Below the pieces are notes generated by a model. That model saw only the letters and a list, made by a program, of their open reading frames with translations, was not told where the DNA came from and did not search any database. A program made the position numbers and the translations under genes. A stretch of DNA of 64,000 nucleotides, taken from positions 99,515-163,514 of the forward strand of contig JAJEKV010000514.1 in NCBI GenBank assembly GCA_021234155.1. The letters run 5' to 3'. Of this stretch, positions 1 through 12,065 are shown in pieces (the stretch's first letter is position 1; each line of letters starts with the position of its first letter). The DNA is from Isoetes taiwanensis. Taxonomy: Eukaryota; Streptophyta; Lycopodiopsida; Isoetales; Isoetaceae.

Positions 1-1498
1 CGAGGGAAGGCGATGATGTGGTTAGTAGTATTCGCAAGTCCATGGCTCCTCCATTTCTTTGAAAAACACTATGTTGGTCCTAGGAAAGGAAGGCCTAAAT
101 ATCTCTGGGCTGGAGGATTATGATCCCAAAGATGACTTGCTTTGCCATCAATTTGCATTTATAGTACCCGGGCGCAAAGAGATATACCACGGGTGTGTGG
201 ATGGGTTACACCATCTCAGAGGTTTGCAAAGAAGTAGGTGACCATAATGTGAACAAAGTTAGGTGTGGAGTGGTGGTGTCAGTCTGCACCAGGTTAAATC
301 AATGGCGAGAGGAAGAAAGGTATAGAGACTGTTGGACAAAGAGATGGAAGAGAAACCCTATTGAAGGGATGATTGGGTTGAGTTAGATACTATTTTTTTT
401 TCATGGACCCCAAAGGTCATCCCGGGCAAGGCTGCTAGGGTTACAAATACTGTGGAAGTGAGGAAGAAAGCTATGATATCTCTAGGGGTCAATTCTGAGA
501 AGTAATTGGCAATATGTAACTCGACATGCATATGTGAAATATTTTTAATTTTTAATGCAATCATGTTGTGCTTGTTATAAAAAAAGTCACATTCTCGATG
601 CAAATTTACTAACCCGGGAAAAAGTTGCAGTGCCAAAATGGTCCAAAATCCTGACATAAATCCAATTTAAATGAATGATGGTTACCTTGATTTTATTGCC
701 ACTTAAGCATACGAACTTTTGCCATTTCAAAATTCACTATCCGCACTTAGATACAAGTCATCTACTCATGTCAATCATATCCCAGACTACCCAGTGGTAA
801 GATCGACGCTACTCCACAACCATGGACGTCCCATAGGGTCTAGCATGTGCGACATGCCCTGTAACACTTTATTTCCTCCCCCTTCTTGGAACCTAAGGTC
901 TAACTAAGGATTCAATATAGGAAATATATTGTACAATTACTTATTCTTCTAATAGCCACTTAGGAATTCTCGTATCCATATGAGACCTTGATATTCCAAG
1001 AATATCCTTATTGTACAACTTCCGAACAAATTGGACATCCAAAAATCAGTTCGGGTTACAGTGGAGTTTAACACAAACACTCTATCATGGAATATAGCCT
1101 CATTATCCAACACAGTATAGTTCATATAGTTTGCTTTCACAATACTCAGTACTAGATCTAGTTTTCCCAAGAAAGCTAACTCATATGCTAATATTCCCAG
1201 CCTTTTCCCCTCGAAAGGGATTAGCATAATGCAGAATGAACACTGACACTTTTCTTAACCATATTATTAAGAAAATTGTTCGTATAACTAAGAAATTATT
1301 ATTTCTCAGGTTGACACAATCATCTTCTTCAAGATGACCTCAACTTGCATAGGTTTGATACTAACTTGGAGATTCACGCAACTCTACTTCTGGAAAAGTG
1401 AGAATTGCCTCTCCATCATGCAACAACTCAAAGTAGAATCCTTTTTGAGGCACTTACATACTGCAGTACATATCATAGGTTTCTATGCCAATCTACAT
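1..1498. other. No recognisable gene; older repeat remnants
   Basis: I recognise no gene here. A minus-strand open stretch at 949-1227 has codon-like character but no motif I can name. The LINE at 1514-3548 inserted into the right edge of this sequence, so it is older than that insertion. It may belong with the minus-strand LTR-element remnants at 3564-6243, but this is inference. Confidence 0.4.
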
Positions 1499-1513
1499 AT
1501 ATTAGATCGCTTT
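1499..1513. repeat. Target-site duplication, left copy (LINE)
   Basis: The 15-bp sequence ATATTAGATCGCTTT here is repeated exactly at 3549-3563, directly after the LINE's A-rich tail. Sequence similarity stops on both sides. This is the signature of target-primed LINE insertion. Confidence 0.8.
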
Positions 1514-3347
1514 TTCAAGGAGAACCATCGACATTTTTTCAGGTGGGACGTGGCATTCGGCAGGGCTGTCCTTTGGCACCGCTGCTTTTTACAATTGTGG
1601 CAGAGATTCTTTCTCAGGTATTCTCTCTTACAGTGCAGGAAGGCATCCTACATGGCCTTCCCATGAATAATGGTTCACAAGAGATTTGTAATCAGTACGC
1701 AGATGACACTTTCTTGTTCTTAATGGCTAATGAGCAGAATTTGCAGAATGCCATTTCCTTGTTGGACAGTTTCTCCTTGGCTTCTGGTATCTTTGTGGGA
1801 TGGCAAAAGTGTACTGCCTTGTGAGCCCTAGACTCTCCAGTGCCATTTTTTGTGGTTGCATTTCCATAGAAGGTTCTTCCTCATGGGAAGGCGACTAAGC
1901 TTTTGGGCATTCCAGTTGGTATACACCTCTCATCTGGAGACGCGTGGGATGTCATTATTAAGGGGTTGGAAAGGCATTTGTTCTGGTGGTCCACGGCTAA
2001 GTTATCCATGGCTGGTCGTGTAACTGTGACAAAGTCAGTTCTGAGTGGTACACATGTCTACGTGGCATCCATCTTGCTGGCACCCCAGACAAAGATGCAG
2101 CTCATTGTTCGTACTGTCAGGAACTTTATCTGGGGTGACACTGAAGAAGGAGCTGATGTTAAATTTAGTTGGGCGAAGTGCATTATGCCCAAACGTTGTG
2201 GGGGGCTGGGGATGATTCACTTTCTTCTCCAAATCAAGGTGCTGATTTCTAAGTTCATACGGCAGATTCTAAAGAATGCTGATAATTCTCCAGGTCTGCG
2301 TCTCATTTACCAGTCTTTACAGATGTGCATTTCCTTTGGCTCTCCATCCATTAAGCCACTCCTCCCATGGGCATTATTATATCCACTTTCTCCATATCCT
2401 AATGCATCTCCTTTCCTCAAGAGGTTGCTAGCTGCTTGGGAGACTGTGCGCACTTTGTTTCACTTCCATCCAATGGCACACACAGATCCTACAGCCAGTT
2501 GCTGGTGGATCCCTTTGGGTGACGGCCAAGCAGACTGTCCCCTGGTCTCTTCTGTCCATCCATTGATGCAACGTCGATGGCGAGGAGCGGATGTGCTCAC
2601 GGTGTCTGCATGTTATAATGAGACAAGATTGTTGATGTGGAATGAGTTCAAATTGAAGTTCCTCCTCCTTTGGTGGGACCGTGGCATTTGGGAAAAAGTA
2701 GCTGCTACACTTCCTCCACACCCACAAGATGTGGCTCCCCAACTCTGGGTGGTTCATGGCAGTGTTAAGGAGAAGCACCTGGTGCACTCAATGTATGTGG
2801 TCCTGCTTCATCCTGAGGTGTTGCCTCCATCGCCAAAGTGGCCTTTGGCTATCCCTGAGCCTCATCGAAAAGCAGTCTGGCGATGGGTATGGGATAAATT
2901 GCTCCACCCTAAGCTATTTATTTTATGGTGGCAGATCATTCATAGATGTGTGCGGGTAAACACTGTTGTTCATCGATTTCGTCCAGAAGTCTCTGTGATC
3001 TGCCCTCTTTGCATGCAGAGGAACGAGACAATTGAGCACTGCTTTTTCTTGTGTCACCATGCTCGACTTGCATGGCAGTGGCTTTTGAGCCTTTTCCATT
3101 GTGACTTGAATAGTCAGCAGGTCCTGCTATCAGTCTATCCTAGTTCTTGGGACAATTTGGCAAAGAGGGCTTTCCACTTAGCATCTGCGTGGATTATCTA
3201 GTCCATCTGGAAGAGACGAAATCTCCTCATCTTCAAGGGACAGGTCTTTTCTAATACACAAGTGCTTAGCGATGCTCGTAGTCGCATTGTAAAGGCGTAC
3301 AAGTGTTCTTCCTTAAAGGAGGACGTCAAGAGTGTCATTTGGGAGTG
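1514..3347 (+). pseudogene. LINE ORF2 reverse transcriptase, C-terminal part
   Basis: One reading frame runs from the truncation point to a TGA at about 3345-3347. Visible motifs in order: GRGIRQGCPLAP (RT motif B region), QYADDTFLF (YADD catalytic motif C) near 1700, HGKATKLLGIPVG near 1890, and a C-terminal zinc-finger-like ICPLC..(x)..EHCFFLCHHARLAW near 3000-3080 (zf-RVT family). Three stops interrupt the frame: TGA at 1822, TAG at 1867 and TAG at 3199. Each is one C-to-T change from CGA or CAG. No frameshift is needed to read it. The product would have copied LINE RNA by target-primed reverse transcription, but this copy is dead. Confidence 0.9.
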
Positions 3348-3548
3348 ATATTTGCAGATTCAGACTTACTCATAGCAAACAGTTGTGCTCATGGTGATAT
3401 GTATTCTTTGCTTTTCTATGTTATGTATGTGGTGGGTAGTGTTGCTCTAGTGGACATCTTCTCCACGGGTTTTGAGTCCCCCATGTACTCTTTGTATTCT
3501 TTTGAGTAATAAAGGTCCACGTTCATCAAAACAAAAAAAAACAAAAAA
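1514..3548 (+). mobile_element. 5'-truncated LINE (L1-like non-LTR retrotransposon)
   Basis: The element begins inside the reverse transcriptase domain, runs through the RT C-terminal region and the zf-RVT-like domain, and ends in an A-rich tail (about 3529-3548) preceded by an AATAAA-like signal near 3509. It is flanked by a 15-bp direct repeat. A length of about 2.0 kb against the 5-6 kb of complete plant L1 elements shows strong 5' truncation, normal for LINEs. The sharp ends and intact duplication suggest a fairly recent insertion, though the ORF already carries stops. Confidence 0.85.
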
Positions 3549-3563
3549 ATATTAGATCGCTTT
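3549..3563. repeat. Target-site duplication, right copy (LINE)
   Basis: Exact copy of the 15 bp at 1499-1513, immediately after the A-rich LINE tail. Its first base is ambiguous because it abuts the tail. Confidence 0.8.
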
Positions 3564-6227
3564 AGATAAGGTAGGGTAGCTAATCCTTCCACTTAGTTAA
3601 CTTCTCATGGATAAATTTTACTCTAAACATATGTTCCAGGACTGCATTGATCAGAGTACATCTAGATGGTTCACACATTTATCCAATACATGATCTCACG
3701 ATCCTTCACATAGACCATTTCAATGGTCCCATCATGTTGCAAACATATTTTAACCACATTAGGTTAATAATATCTATTTTATTAGTACCACCCTAGGGTA
3801 CTTGGTCAAACCTTACTAGAACCAAGGGCGTTTCTTAGCAGTCTCGAGCAATGTAACGGTTGCATGTAAATAAGCTTGTGGCAATCTTAGTATGCAACTA
3901 TCCTTGGCTTTCTTAGCCCGACACATTGCACACCCAACTCCAAGTAACAACTTGGCAAACTTGACCCATAGCTTCCCATACCTAATATAGGATTTTGGGA
4001 TGCATTGCACATGAACATAAGGATCAACCACCAGGACATAACCACTTTTCCACAAGAAAAGACTCTAATGCACCAGCTCTAGACATAGTCACCATCCCCG
4101 GGATACCACTTAGTGTATAAGGGATACGCCATGTGCGAGGAAGGGGTCATAAAAAACCCCTTCGTATACGCTTTTTTTAAGGTTTAAAAAACCCCTTTCC
4201 GTATGAAATACATCACTAGAGATTGGATTTTTGAAGGTCTAAAGAACCCCTTCCCGTACGTATTCGTACGCTTTAGGTTAAAAAAAACCCCTTATCGTCC
4301 ACTCACATGGTATATACGGCCTACACTATGTGAATCCCCCGGGGTCACCATGCCCTTTAGTCAATCTTCTCTGCGTGCATTAACAATCCTTCAAATAAAG
4401 ATTATATCACAATTCAGACACAATTCAAGAAACTCTATGCTTATAGAGATTGCTATAGCCATATGTATATGATCTTCTAGATAATATCCAACACTTCGAC
4501 TTACAAACTTCTAATCATAAGTTCTCAACCCATGGTCACATAATCTCACCTAGCTACACTTAGCTTGAGATTATTTAGGCAACCTTTTGACTTTGGCAAA
4601 TCTAATAGTCCTTCAAGCTCACTCCTAACATCAGTTTTATTAGCAATCCTTATTCCAAGTCCCAACACTTGAAGCGTATTGCCAACAACAGCTTTGGATC
4701 ATGCCAATAGCTTCCAATTGAGCTCTAATCCATCCAATTCTTGACCTAAGTCAGAGATTCCATGAATGGAGTAGTCGAAGATTAAGAATTTTTTGCAAAT
4801 CCAAGACACACAGGTAAAATTCCAAATCTTTCACAATGCGCTCATTACCGATGTCATAAAACCTTTCCTGCCCCGGAGAAATTGAGCCATTTAAGCAAAA
4901 CCTTGCTTGGAAAGGACAAATTGCTGGACGACTACAGAACAAATCTATAAGTCCACTACTATAGATGTGCATATTACATTTCCGAATGTGTGTATCACAT
5001 CCCCAAGTCCAAATTGATAACCATTCTCCCTCTCCCCCCCCCTTGGGAAAGAAATGGACAACAAGCATCTACTTAAATTTCCATAATGAATTCTAAAATT
5101 AGTTGCTCCACAATCCAATTATGGACACATTGCTTGAATATTTTGAACCAAAATATCTTGGTCCAACCATTGCTTGATAAAAGACCACATAGTATTACAC
5201 AATACCGTGCACATCCATACACAATAAATAGTGGAATTGGTGGTTTATAATATATTAACCCCAATGCCCTAGGCACATTATCGGTCCATCTTGTTCAACT
5301 TTAAGACTAATAACATGTACCTTTTCAACTTGTAAAACATAAGAACATGATAACTCTTACGTTCTTTTCGGGAAGAACCATGAGTAGCCTTATAACAAGT
5401 TCATCTCTACGTCATTGTATAACATATTCCATTTCTATAGAACAAAGTATCAACTTGTGTATCATTAGAGCGCCCATACGCTCGATTTACACGCTTTACC
5501 TGACTGAAAATAAGACAAATAATGATTTTTGTGATGCCACAATCTTTACTTGATTGCATCAATTCATCAAGTAATTAGCCTAGGCTTAGACCGAAGTCTA
5601 GCCTAGTTCTTACAATAGTGCATCCAGTGCAACACACATACATTAGAACCTTTCAATTTCGACTCCCAAAGTCGATTCATTGTTTTAAACAAAAAGAAAG
5701 GAATTGTAGACAAATTGAATGTCTATCTTGTACGATTTTCCCACATAAAGCAAAGCCCTCATGGGCCCACCACTTGATCCCCAGGCTCCCAACGACGAAA
5801 CTACCGTTTGTCAACACTCCCAGAGTGTTGGAATTGTAGCCTCACCCAAAACCCCGATTAAGGCTGCTGCTGGTCAAGAACACCGGTCTTGCCAAAACTG
5901 CACACTTAGTATGCAGAATTTACAATACCAAGTATTGCACGAAAAGGCTCCCTAGGTCCTTTTAATATAACTAGCTCAACTAGCTTGGGTACTATTCTAA
6001 GTTATCAACTTAGAAACGTTAAGGAGAAAAAACCCTATAAGCGGTTGCAGTACCCGGTACTGCCGTTGGCCTAGACAACTATTAGTCCCACTAATAATGG
6101 GATAATGGTTCCAAGTATATAAGTTATACAACTTATATACCCCTTTAAACCATTTATAAAATTAACGTGGCTGATATCGGTGGTCTTGATCGACCAGAAG
6201 CCCAAAAGGCTTCAACGAAGCAAATTT
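3564..6227 (-). mobile_element. Decayed LTR-retrotransposon interior (putative)
   Basis: No intact ORF remains. Short minus-strand open stretches (3816-4055, 4751-5068, 5073-5276) show no conserved domain I can name. The reason for calling an LTR element is the primer-binding-site-like sequence at 6228-6243, which reads on the minus strand and would place the interior to its left. The LINE at 1514-3548 may interrupt the same element. A separate dispersed repeat lies inside (4090-4345). Confidence 0.3.
4090..4345 (+). repeat. Dispersed repeat family R1, copy 1
   Basis: Contains GGGATACGCCATGTGCG, then AGGGGTCA and several AACCCC blocks separated by TATACG-type words. Related sequences occur at about 42890-43075 (reverse orientation) and 53930-54190 (same orientation). 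The similarity covers roughly 150-250 bp by eye. No coding potential is seen. The class of element is unknown. Confidence 0.55.
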
Positions 6228-6243
6228 GGCAGCTTTGATACCA
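6228..6243 (-). promoter_or_regulatory. Primer-binding-site-like sequence (tRNA-iMet)
   Basis: On the minus strand this reads TGGTATCAAAGCTGCC, close to the plant retrotransposon primer-binding site TGGTATCAGAGC that pairs with initiator tRNA-Met. A TG..CA-type LTR edge could begin at 6250 on the plus strand. This would be the 5' side of a minus-strand LTR element. Confidence 0.45.
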
Positions 6244-6249
6244 AATTAT

Positions 6250-6710
6250 TGCAGCCTACAAAAAGAGGGATCATTTGTGCTACCTTGAACTCCCTGAGTT
6301 CCCCTCCGTCTTGAGTTCCCGCAACTCCCCATGCACAACTGAAAACTAATCCCCAGGATTAACTTGAAACCCAACTTCAATAGTTCTTCTCAAAAAAACT
6401 GATACTGCTACTGCAGTATTGCTCAAGAAGAGCATCGACACTCTAACAAAGGGATAATCTCCAAAAGCAAACACTAATTTTTGAGATAACCCAAAAAGTC
6501 CTGGATTGACCCCTGACCAATCCGGAATAGTCTATAACAGCAGAACATGGAGGATCAAGTGGTATGGTCTTGCCAAGAACACAAACAGCTTGCTCCAAGA
6601 ACAAATCCCCTCCGTCACAAATAGCTATTTCTTCCTTTTTCATCTGCCTTTCCTTACTCAATGCATCATTGAAAAATGGCACAGGCTAAATTAATCGGAT
6701 GTTTAGAGAG
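6250..6710 (-). mobile_element. Possible LTR next to the primer-binding site
   Basis: The stretch right of the PBS-like motif lacks good ORFs and begins with TG, as an LTR edge would. I did not find its partner LTR in the window, so the right limit is a guess. Confidence 0.2.
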
Positions 6711-6718
6711 CTATGTGA

Positions 6719-6804
6719 ACTAAACTTGCAAATTAATTGTTGAGTTTAGTACTTCATTTGGACTAAACTTGCAAATTAATTGTTGAGTTTAGTACTTCAT
6801 TTGG
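6719..6804 (+). repeat. 43-bp tandem duplication
   Basis: Two identical 43-bp units (6719-6761 and 6762-6804), beginning ACTAAACTTGCAAATTAATT. Perfect identity points to a recent slippage or duplication event. Confidence 0.9.
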
Positions 6805-7019
6805 ATAAATATGCAAATTATGTACGTAAGTTGGAGATGCTACTATTGTTACTTGATGAGCATTCATTATGTAATGTTTGCAATGAAGTTGCATTATAGA
6901 AGTGTGCTTGCAAATAGATTGCATTGTAGAAGGGTCATGTGATTTGCCTCCTACTTCCAAGAAGTTAAAAAAGTACATGAAGTTTGGTCTAAAGCAGAAG
7001 AACTATATCATATAAGTCA

Positions 7020-8540
7020 GCTACAAATTTTTCTGATTGAACAATTTGAATGCATCTCTAAGCCATGAAAAAGAGCTCTTGTGGCATTTGTTAGAACAGC
7101 TTCCTTGAGAAGCCAATTTTCTGTAATCATTACAATTCATAAGGCTTTGTGGTTTATATTGAGATATATAACACTTTTTGCCATGATGCAAACCTGCAAA
7201 TTGTTGGTTGACCATTTGTAAAATCCAATGTTGCCTGCCATAATGTCTATGGAAAGTATGTGTGGCACTGCCTTACTAAGGAATGTTGCCTGATTGAAAC
7301 TATTAGAACCATAATCATATGGTTTCAATTCCAGATTCATTGTGCTATAGACAGGATTAACTACATGGTTCCCAGCGTAATAATCATGACATTGGTTACG
7401 TTTATCCTCATAAGTTTCAGGCAATTCCACGTGATTAACAGCAACCTTTAAACACATTTATTCCAAATGCATCTTATTCGAGGATCACATTGTATCAATT
7501 TCTCATAATGCTTGCTAAGAACACCCACTGGAAACTGCAAAGAATGTCGTCTGAGAAAGAAACGGATCATAATAAGGCATCCTGATTTATAATGAAATAT
7601 ACAACACTTTTTGCCATCATGCAAACCTGCAAATTGTTGCTTGACCATTTGTAAAATCTGACGTTGCCTACCATAATATGTGTTTTCTTGGTTGGGAGTT
7701 GGTTGCTGGTTGCAATGGGGCCTGAGCAACTGCTGAGGATGATGCTGAAAGGAGAATACCTGGACCTGGAAAAAAAAAATCAATTTCTCAACAGGTTCTA
7801 ACAATCCTTTGTTCCCTGTACTACATAAATAAATGGCTCCATCTTGTGATTCATTAATGAACTGAAGATGCACCCAAACAACTATTGAGTTTCACAAATG
7901 CATGACAACACAAAGTGCATGTCCAACGGATACAATCGTCCCTTTTTCCCTTATTAACAAATACAATGAACTGAACATGCACCCATCCAGACAACTATGA
8001 GTTTCACAAATGCATGACAACAGAATGTCCAACTGATATGTTCTTCCTTTTTAATAAACACAGTGCAAAATATCTCGTTGCATCAAGGGAGAATACTGGA
8101 ACACAAAGATCACCTGTGATGGAAGAAAAAATCACCTGAAACATAATAGGAAAGCTCTGTGGCATACTATGGGAATGATGCAGCTGCAAAACTTCTCCTA
8201 GAATGCTTTCAACTGCAGAAAATAAAAGATGGCTAATCAAGAAAATTTGTTCAAAATATACTTGCTGCAGAGCTTTAAGTAGCTTACACACAGGTGCACC
8301 AACAAATCTTGTATTGCCCTAATACCTGGTTGACAGATCTTGCAAGAGCCTGCACAAAAGAGAACATAAGGAAAAAGATAAATATGTTCATAATATATTT
8401 GTTGCATCTTAAGTAGCTTACACAGAGGCCTTGTTGCTTGCAGACATGACGGTGGGATGGCTGCATGAACCGGGCAGAAGCTCCAGGGTCCCGGATTTTT
8501 GGAAAAAAGTGGTGGCCGATTCCTAAAAGGATCCAAGGCC
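7020..8540 (-). pseudogene. Unidentified minus-strand gene fragment, partly duplicated
   Basis: On the minus strand there are exon-like blocks with plausible splice sites: a short exon read as ALARSVNQ between a TTTTGTGCAG acceptor and a CAG/GTATTAG donor near 8330-8350; a block ending SMPQSFPIMFQ near 8150; and a Gln/Pro/His-rich block (FQHHPQQLLRPHCNQQP) near 7700-7770. A segment encoding MVxQQFAGLHxGKKCxI occurs twice, at about 7156-7243 and 7590-7675, in copies that differ by base changes and frame. Intron-like stretches near 7862-7935 and 7974-8040, and the 5' splice context near 8290 and 8420, are also duplicated. I do not recognise the family. It looks like remnants of a small-exon gene after local duplication. 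Confidence 0.35.
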
Positions 8541-8634
8541 TCTTCCTAAGCCATCGTTAGAGCTAGAAAAGGGCAAAAGGTAAGCCATCCAGAATCCGGT
8601 GGCCTCTTCCGAAACCATCGCTAGAGTTAGAAAA

Positions 8635-8742
8635 GGCCAAAATAAGTCATGTGCTAGCTGAGCCGTCCATTTTTAGGTTAAATCTCAAAGGCCAAAATAA
8701 GTCATGTGCTAGCTGAGCCGTCCATTTTTAGGTTAAATCTCA
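8635..8742. repeat. 55-bp tandem duplication
   Basis: A 55-bp unit beginning GGCCAAAATAAGTCATGTGC occurs twice in a row (8635-8689 and 8690-8742), essentially identical. Each unit contains the palindrome GCTAGC. It is noncoding. Confidence 0.9.
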
Positions 8743-9200
8743 ACCGCCCAATTTAGGGCTCGGTGCACTACTTACGGTATAATATTATAATATAAAGATT
8801 ATTCAATCCAATAGTTATCACTTATGTCATTATAACACTAACTCCTAATGTTTCGGTTTATTATTATATGTACAATTATTCCTCGAGGTACTCTTTATTC
8901 CTTGCAACACATTACAACAAAATTGTATTGCAGGTCTTCGTAGTTCGACCTCCTGGCCCTCCGGAGCGCTCTATTGGCCTGCAGGTCAACACTACGTTAG
9001 TACCATTAATATTAATAAAATTTTTGGTTATATGGTGACCACCCCACCTATCTACATGAATGCATGGCTAATCTCCCGGCGTAGGAAGAGGATGATTCTT
9101 CCATCGTGGCCGAGGAGACAGCGCCTATAATGCCTATATGGCGCTCATGCCTACACCTTTAGTTGCCCAGCGTGGAGGATAGGTCCTTCCCGTATATGGG
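8743..9200. other. Intergenic, nothing recognised
   Basis: AT-rich sequence with a short GC-rich patch near 8950-8990. I see no ORF, RNA gene or element boundary apart from the MITE that starts at 9209. Confidence 0.4.
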
Positions 9201-9208
9201 GCGTGAAG
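9201..9208. repeat. 8-bp target-site duplication, left
   Basis: GCGTGAAG, repeated exactly at 9742-9749 on the other side of the terminal inverted repeats. Eight base pairs is the hAT superfamily target duplication length. Confidence 0.8.
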
Positions 9209-9741
9209 CAATGTTGTTAAAAAACCCGTTTTTTATTTTTAAAGTACCTCTATAAAAATCTTCACGTTTTTTAAAGGACTTTTATGATTTGGTATGGCCA
9301 AAAAACAAAATTGCACATTCTTTGCACTGCTTTATTGGATATATTTGCTACCAAGACGTAGCATGCCAACAAGTAAACCAGACGCTTATGTTGCTATTAG
9401 AAACTATTGAGTTCAAGTACAAAGAAACCATAGCTATTTTGCCATGCAACTCTTAAGAAAGTTTAGAAAAACATTATTATAAAGGTTAAGATATATAAGA
9501 ATTCTATATACAAAGATAAATAAGTTCAAGAATATTATATATTTGGATTAAAAAAATCACAGTCTAAGGATTTTTAAGGATTTTTAAAGCTTTTTAAGGA
9601 TTTTTAAGGATTTTAAAGATTTTTAACATATTTTATACAAAATACGTTTTTAAAGATTTTTTTCAAGAATTTTAAAAATCTTCAAAAAATCTTAAAAAAT
9701 GTTTTTTAAACATACGGATTTTGACGTACTTAACAACATTG
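9209..9741. mobile_element. hAT-type MITE (533 bp)
   Basis: The ends are a perfect 12-bp inverted repeat, CAATGTTGTTAA at 9209-9220 and its complement at 9730-9741, flanked by an exact 8-bp duplication. Inside are no ORFs, only AT-rich sequence with repeats of AAGGATTTTT near 9565-9640. Lack of transposase plus TIR and 8-bp TSD makes this a non-autonomous hAT element. The clean ends suggest moderate age at most. Confidence 0.8.
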
Positions 9742-9749
9742 GCGTGAAG
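9742..9749. repeat. 8-bp target-site duplication, right
   Basis: GCGTGAAG, identical to 9201-9208. Confidence 0.8.
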
Positions 9750-10009
9750 GCCAGATTCCTCCTATCAAAGCATATATGGGGCTAGAGGTGCTTTTCCTAT
9801 CAATGCATTCCCTGAATGACCTCTTATCTCTCGAGGTCGTCTACTCCCGTGGGACAGAAGTAGACTTTCAAAGCGGCACCGCGGTCATGCCTACATTGAC
9901 ATTACACCATGTCCTAGAGATCACCGTAGTAATCTCATCATCGGTAACAACGCATGCAACCCTTACCTCATAGGTTGCATGCGTAGATTATACTTAACTA
10001 GGCAAGCTA

Positions 10010-11318
10010 TTAATCTACACAAATCGACATGCCTGAGCCGATTTCTTCGGAGATGACCTTGCCGTCCCATTGCTCCATAAACTGTGGGTACTGTTTTTCC
10101 AGATCTCTTTTAAGTACCCATGTCGCGTCTTCCACCGGCAAGTGTTTCCACTTGACCAAGTATTGGAGAAACTCCGATCTCCTTGTTTTCTTGAATGCTT
10201 TATCAAGAATTAGTTCTGGAACTATTTCTATCTGCTCTTCTGTCATTTCCAACATCGTTGGGGTGTCCAGGACTTCATCTGGATTGGGAGTGTGCTTCTT
10301 TAGCAAACTCACGTGGAAGACTTTGTGGATTTTTAGGTGCGATGGCAAGTCTAACTTGTAGGATTGGTTACCCACTCTCTTGGTTATTCTGAAGGGTCCA
10401 GCCCACCTTGGAGCAAGCTTCTTGCAATTTCGATCGCGAGCTTACCGCTTTACCTTGATCTTGAGCCATACATCATCTCCGGCTTGGAATTCTCATTTGT
10501 CCAGATGTTTGTCGGCAATGCTCTTCCGACTCCTTGCGCTGCGGTACCCTCGAACTTCCTCCACAAGCCGCTGCATGTCGCTCAACATTTCTTTGCGAAA
10601 CTTCCACTTTTGACCGGATTGTGCCAAGTGTCCGAGTTAGGCATTGGTAGCCGTAGTTGATCATGAACGGCGACATTTGGGATGATTCCCGCTTGGTGCT
10701 ATTATGCGCAAAAAACTCCACCAAGTGAATAAATTCCTCCCACATACCTTGCTTGTTCCAGACATAGTTTCGGAGCATGTCTTCCAATATTCTGTTGATA
10801 CGCTCCGTTTGCCCATCCGTCTGTGGATGATAGGCCGTGCTCATGGATAGCCGTTCCAATCGTTGTGAAGAGATCCACGCCGAAGGCACTCATGAACGGA
10901 TCTCGGCCGGAGATAATTTCCCTTGGCATGCCATGGAGTCCGAAGATCTCTTTGGTGAAGAGCTTTGCCGTATCCATAGCCGTGTCAAGTGGTCCTGCAA
11001 GGCACGAAGTGGGCCATCTTCGACAACTTGTCGACCACGACCATCAAGGCATCCTTACCTCTTACTGTCCTTGGCAGTCCTGTTATAAAGTCCATGCTGA
11101 CGACCTCCCACTTAGCGTTTGGCACCGCTAATGGTTCTAATGCCCCGGTATTCGGGTTGTTCTGCCTTTGTTTCTTTGGCATAGCCCGATAATCGCTTGA
11201 TGTAGCGGGCTATCGCTTCTTCATTCCGACCAATAGTAGCTGCCACGCACTTTAAAAGTATGTCTTCATGAATCAGCGTGCCAGCTATTGGGCTGTTGTG
11301 GGTGTCGTGGAGGTCCAA
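10010..11318 (-). pseudogene. Chromovirus integrase with chromodomain
   Basis: Integrase core pieces are visible: [14 protein letters not shown] (first catalytic Asp, near 11090), MPREIISGRDPFMSAF (second Asp, near 10900) and STAYHPQTDGQTERINRILE (Glu region, near 10830). The C-terminus at 10010-10375 carries HLKIHKVFHVSLLKKH, then a chromodomain with YLVKWKHLPVEDATW. The chromodomain of such elements is thought to guide insertion to particular chromatin. At least three frame changes break this part. Confidence 0.85.
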
Positions 11319-11583
11319 CTTTCTTACTCCGGATGATTAGAAAGACGCACAACTTGTTCTTATGGTATAGGAGGTTACCTTCCTTCTTAAAATTTTTGAA
11401 GGTTTCCTCTCCTTATCCGTTCTTGCTTCCTTGCACAAGCTTGCCCATACTTCCTTGAAGTCACATCTGTTGGCAAGGTTTCTTCTATCTTTTTCCGAAT
11501 TCATTTAAAGAGTGTCGAGATTGCGTTGCGGTGCACCGGTTGTCGGTGGATGCCGTGAAAGCGCATCTGCTACCACATTAAGC

Positions 11584-12065
11584 TTAGGGCTTGTAGACTA
11601 TCTCAAAGTCGTACTCCTCGAGAAACTCCATCCACCTTCGCTGCCTCAGATTGAGATGTGGTTGCGTGAACGCATCTTGGAGGCTCTGGTGATCAGTGTC
11701 CAGCTGGAACTTCCTCCCTAAGAGGTAATGCCTCCAGATTCTCAACGCCCTGACAACTGCTAGCAGCTCTTGGTCATGCGTCGCAACGGCGTTTTCGCTG
11801 CCGTTCATCTTCCTTGAGTCGACGCGGCTATTACCCTCTTCTTGCATGAGCACCGCGACTTTTTGTGGCTATCTTGCTTGCGTCTGGCCGCCACTAACTT
11901 GTCCTTTTGGTCCGGCGGGGGGTTAAGGCGGGCGGTTGTTAAAGCTTCCTTTAACAATTCAAATGCTGCCTGGGCTTTCTTGAGCCAATGGTCTGCCCAA
12001 TTTTTCACTTTCTCCGCCTTTGTCAAGTCCGCGGGTGGGGCTGCTATCTTTCTGGGGTTCTTCAC
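11584..12065 (-). pseudogene. Chromovirus RNase H domain
   Basis: Two frames cover the RT/RNase H connection (KAQAAFELLKEALTTA) and the RNase H end (ATHDQELLAVVRALRIWRHY, then FQLDTDHQSLQ and LNLRQRRWMEFLEEYDFEIVY). These are standard Ty3/gypsy RNase H signatures. A frameshift near 11850 separates them. Confidence 0.85.
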
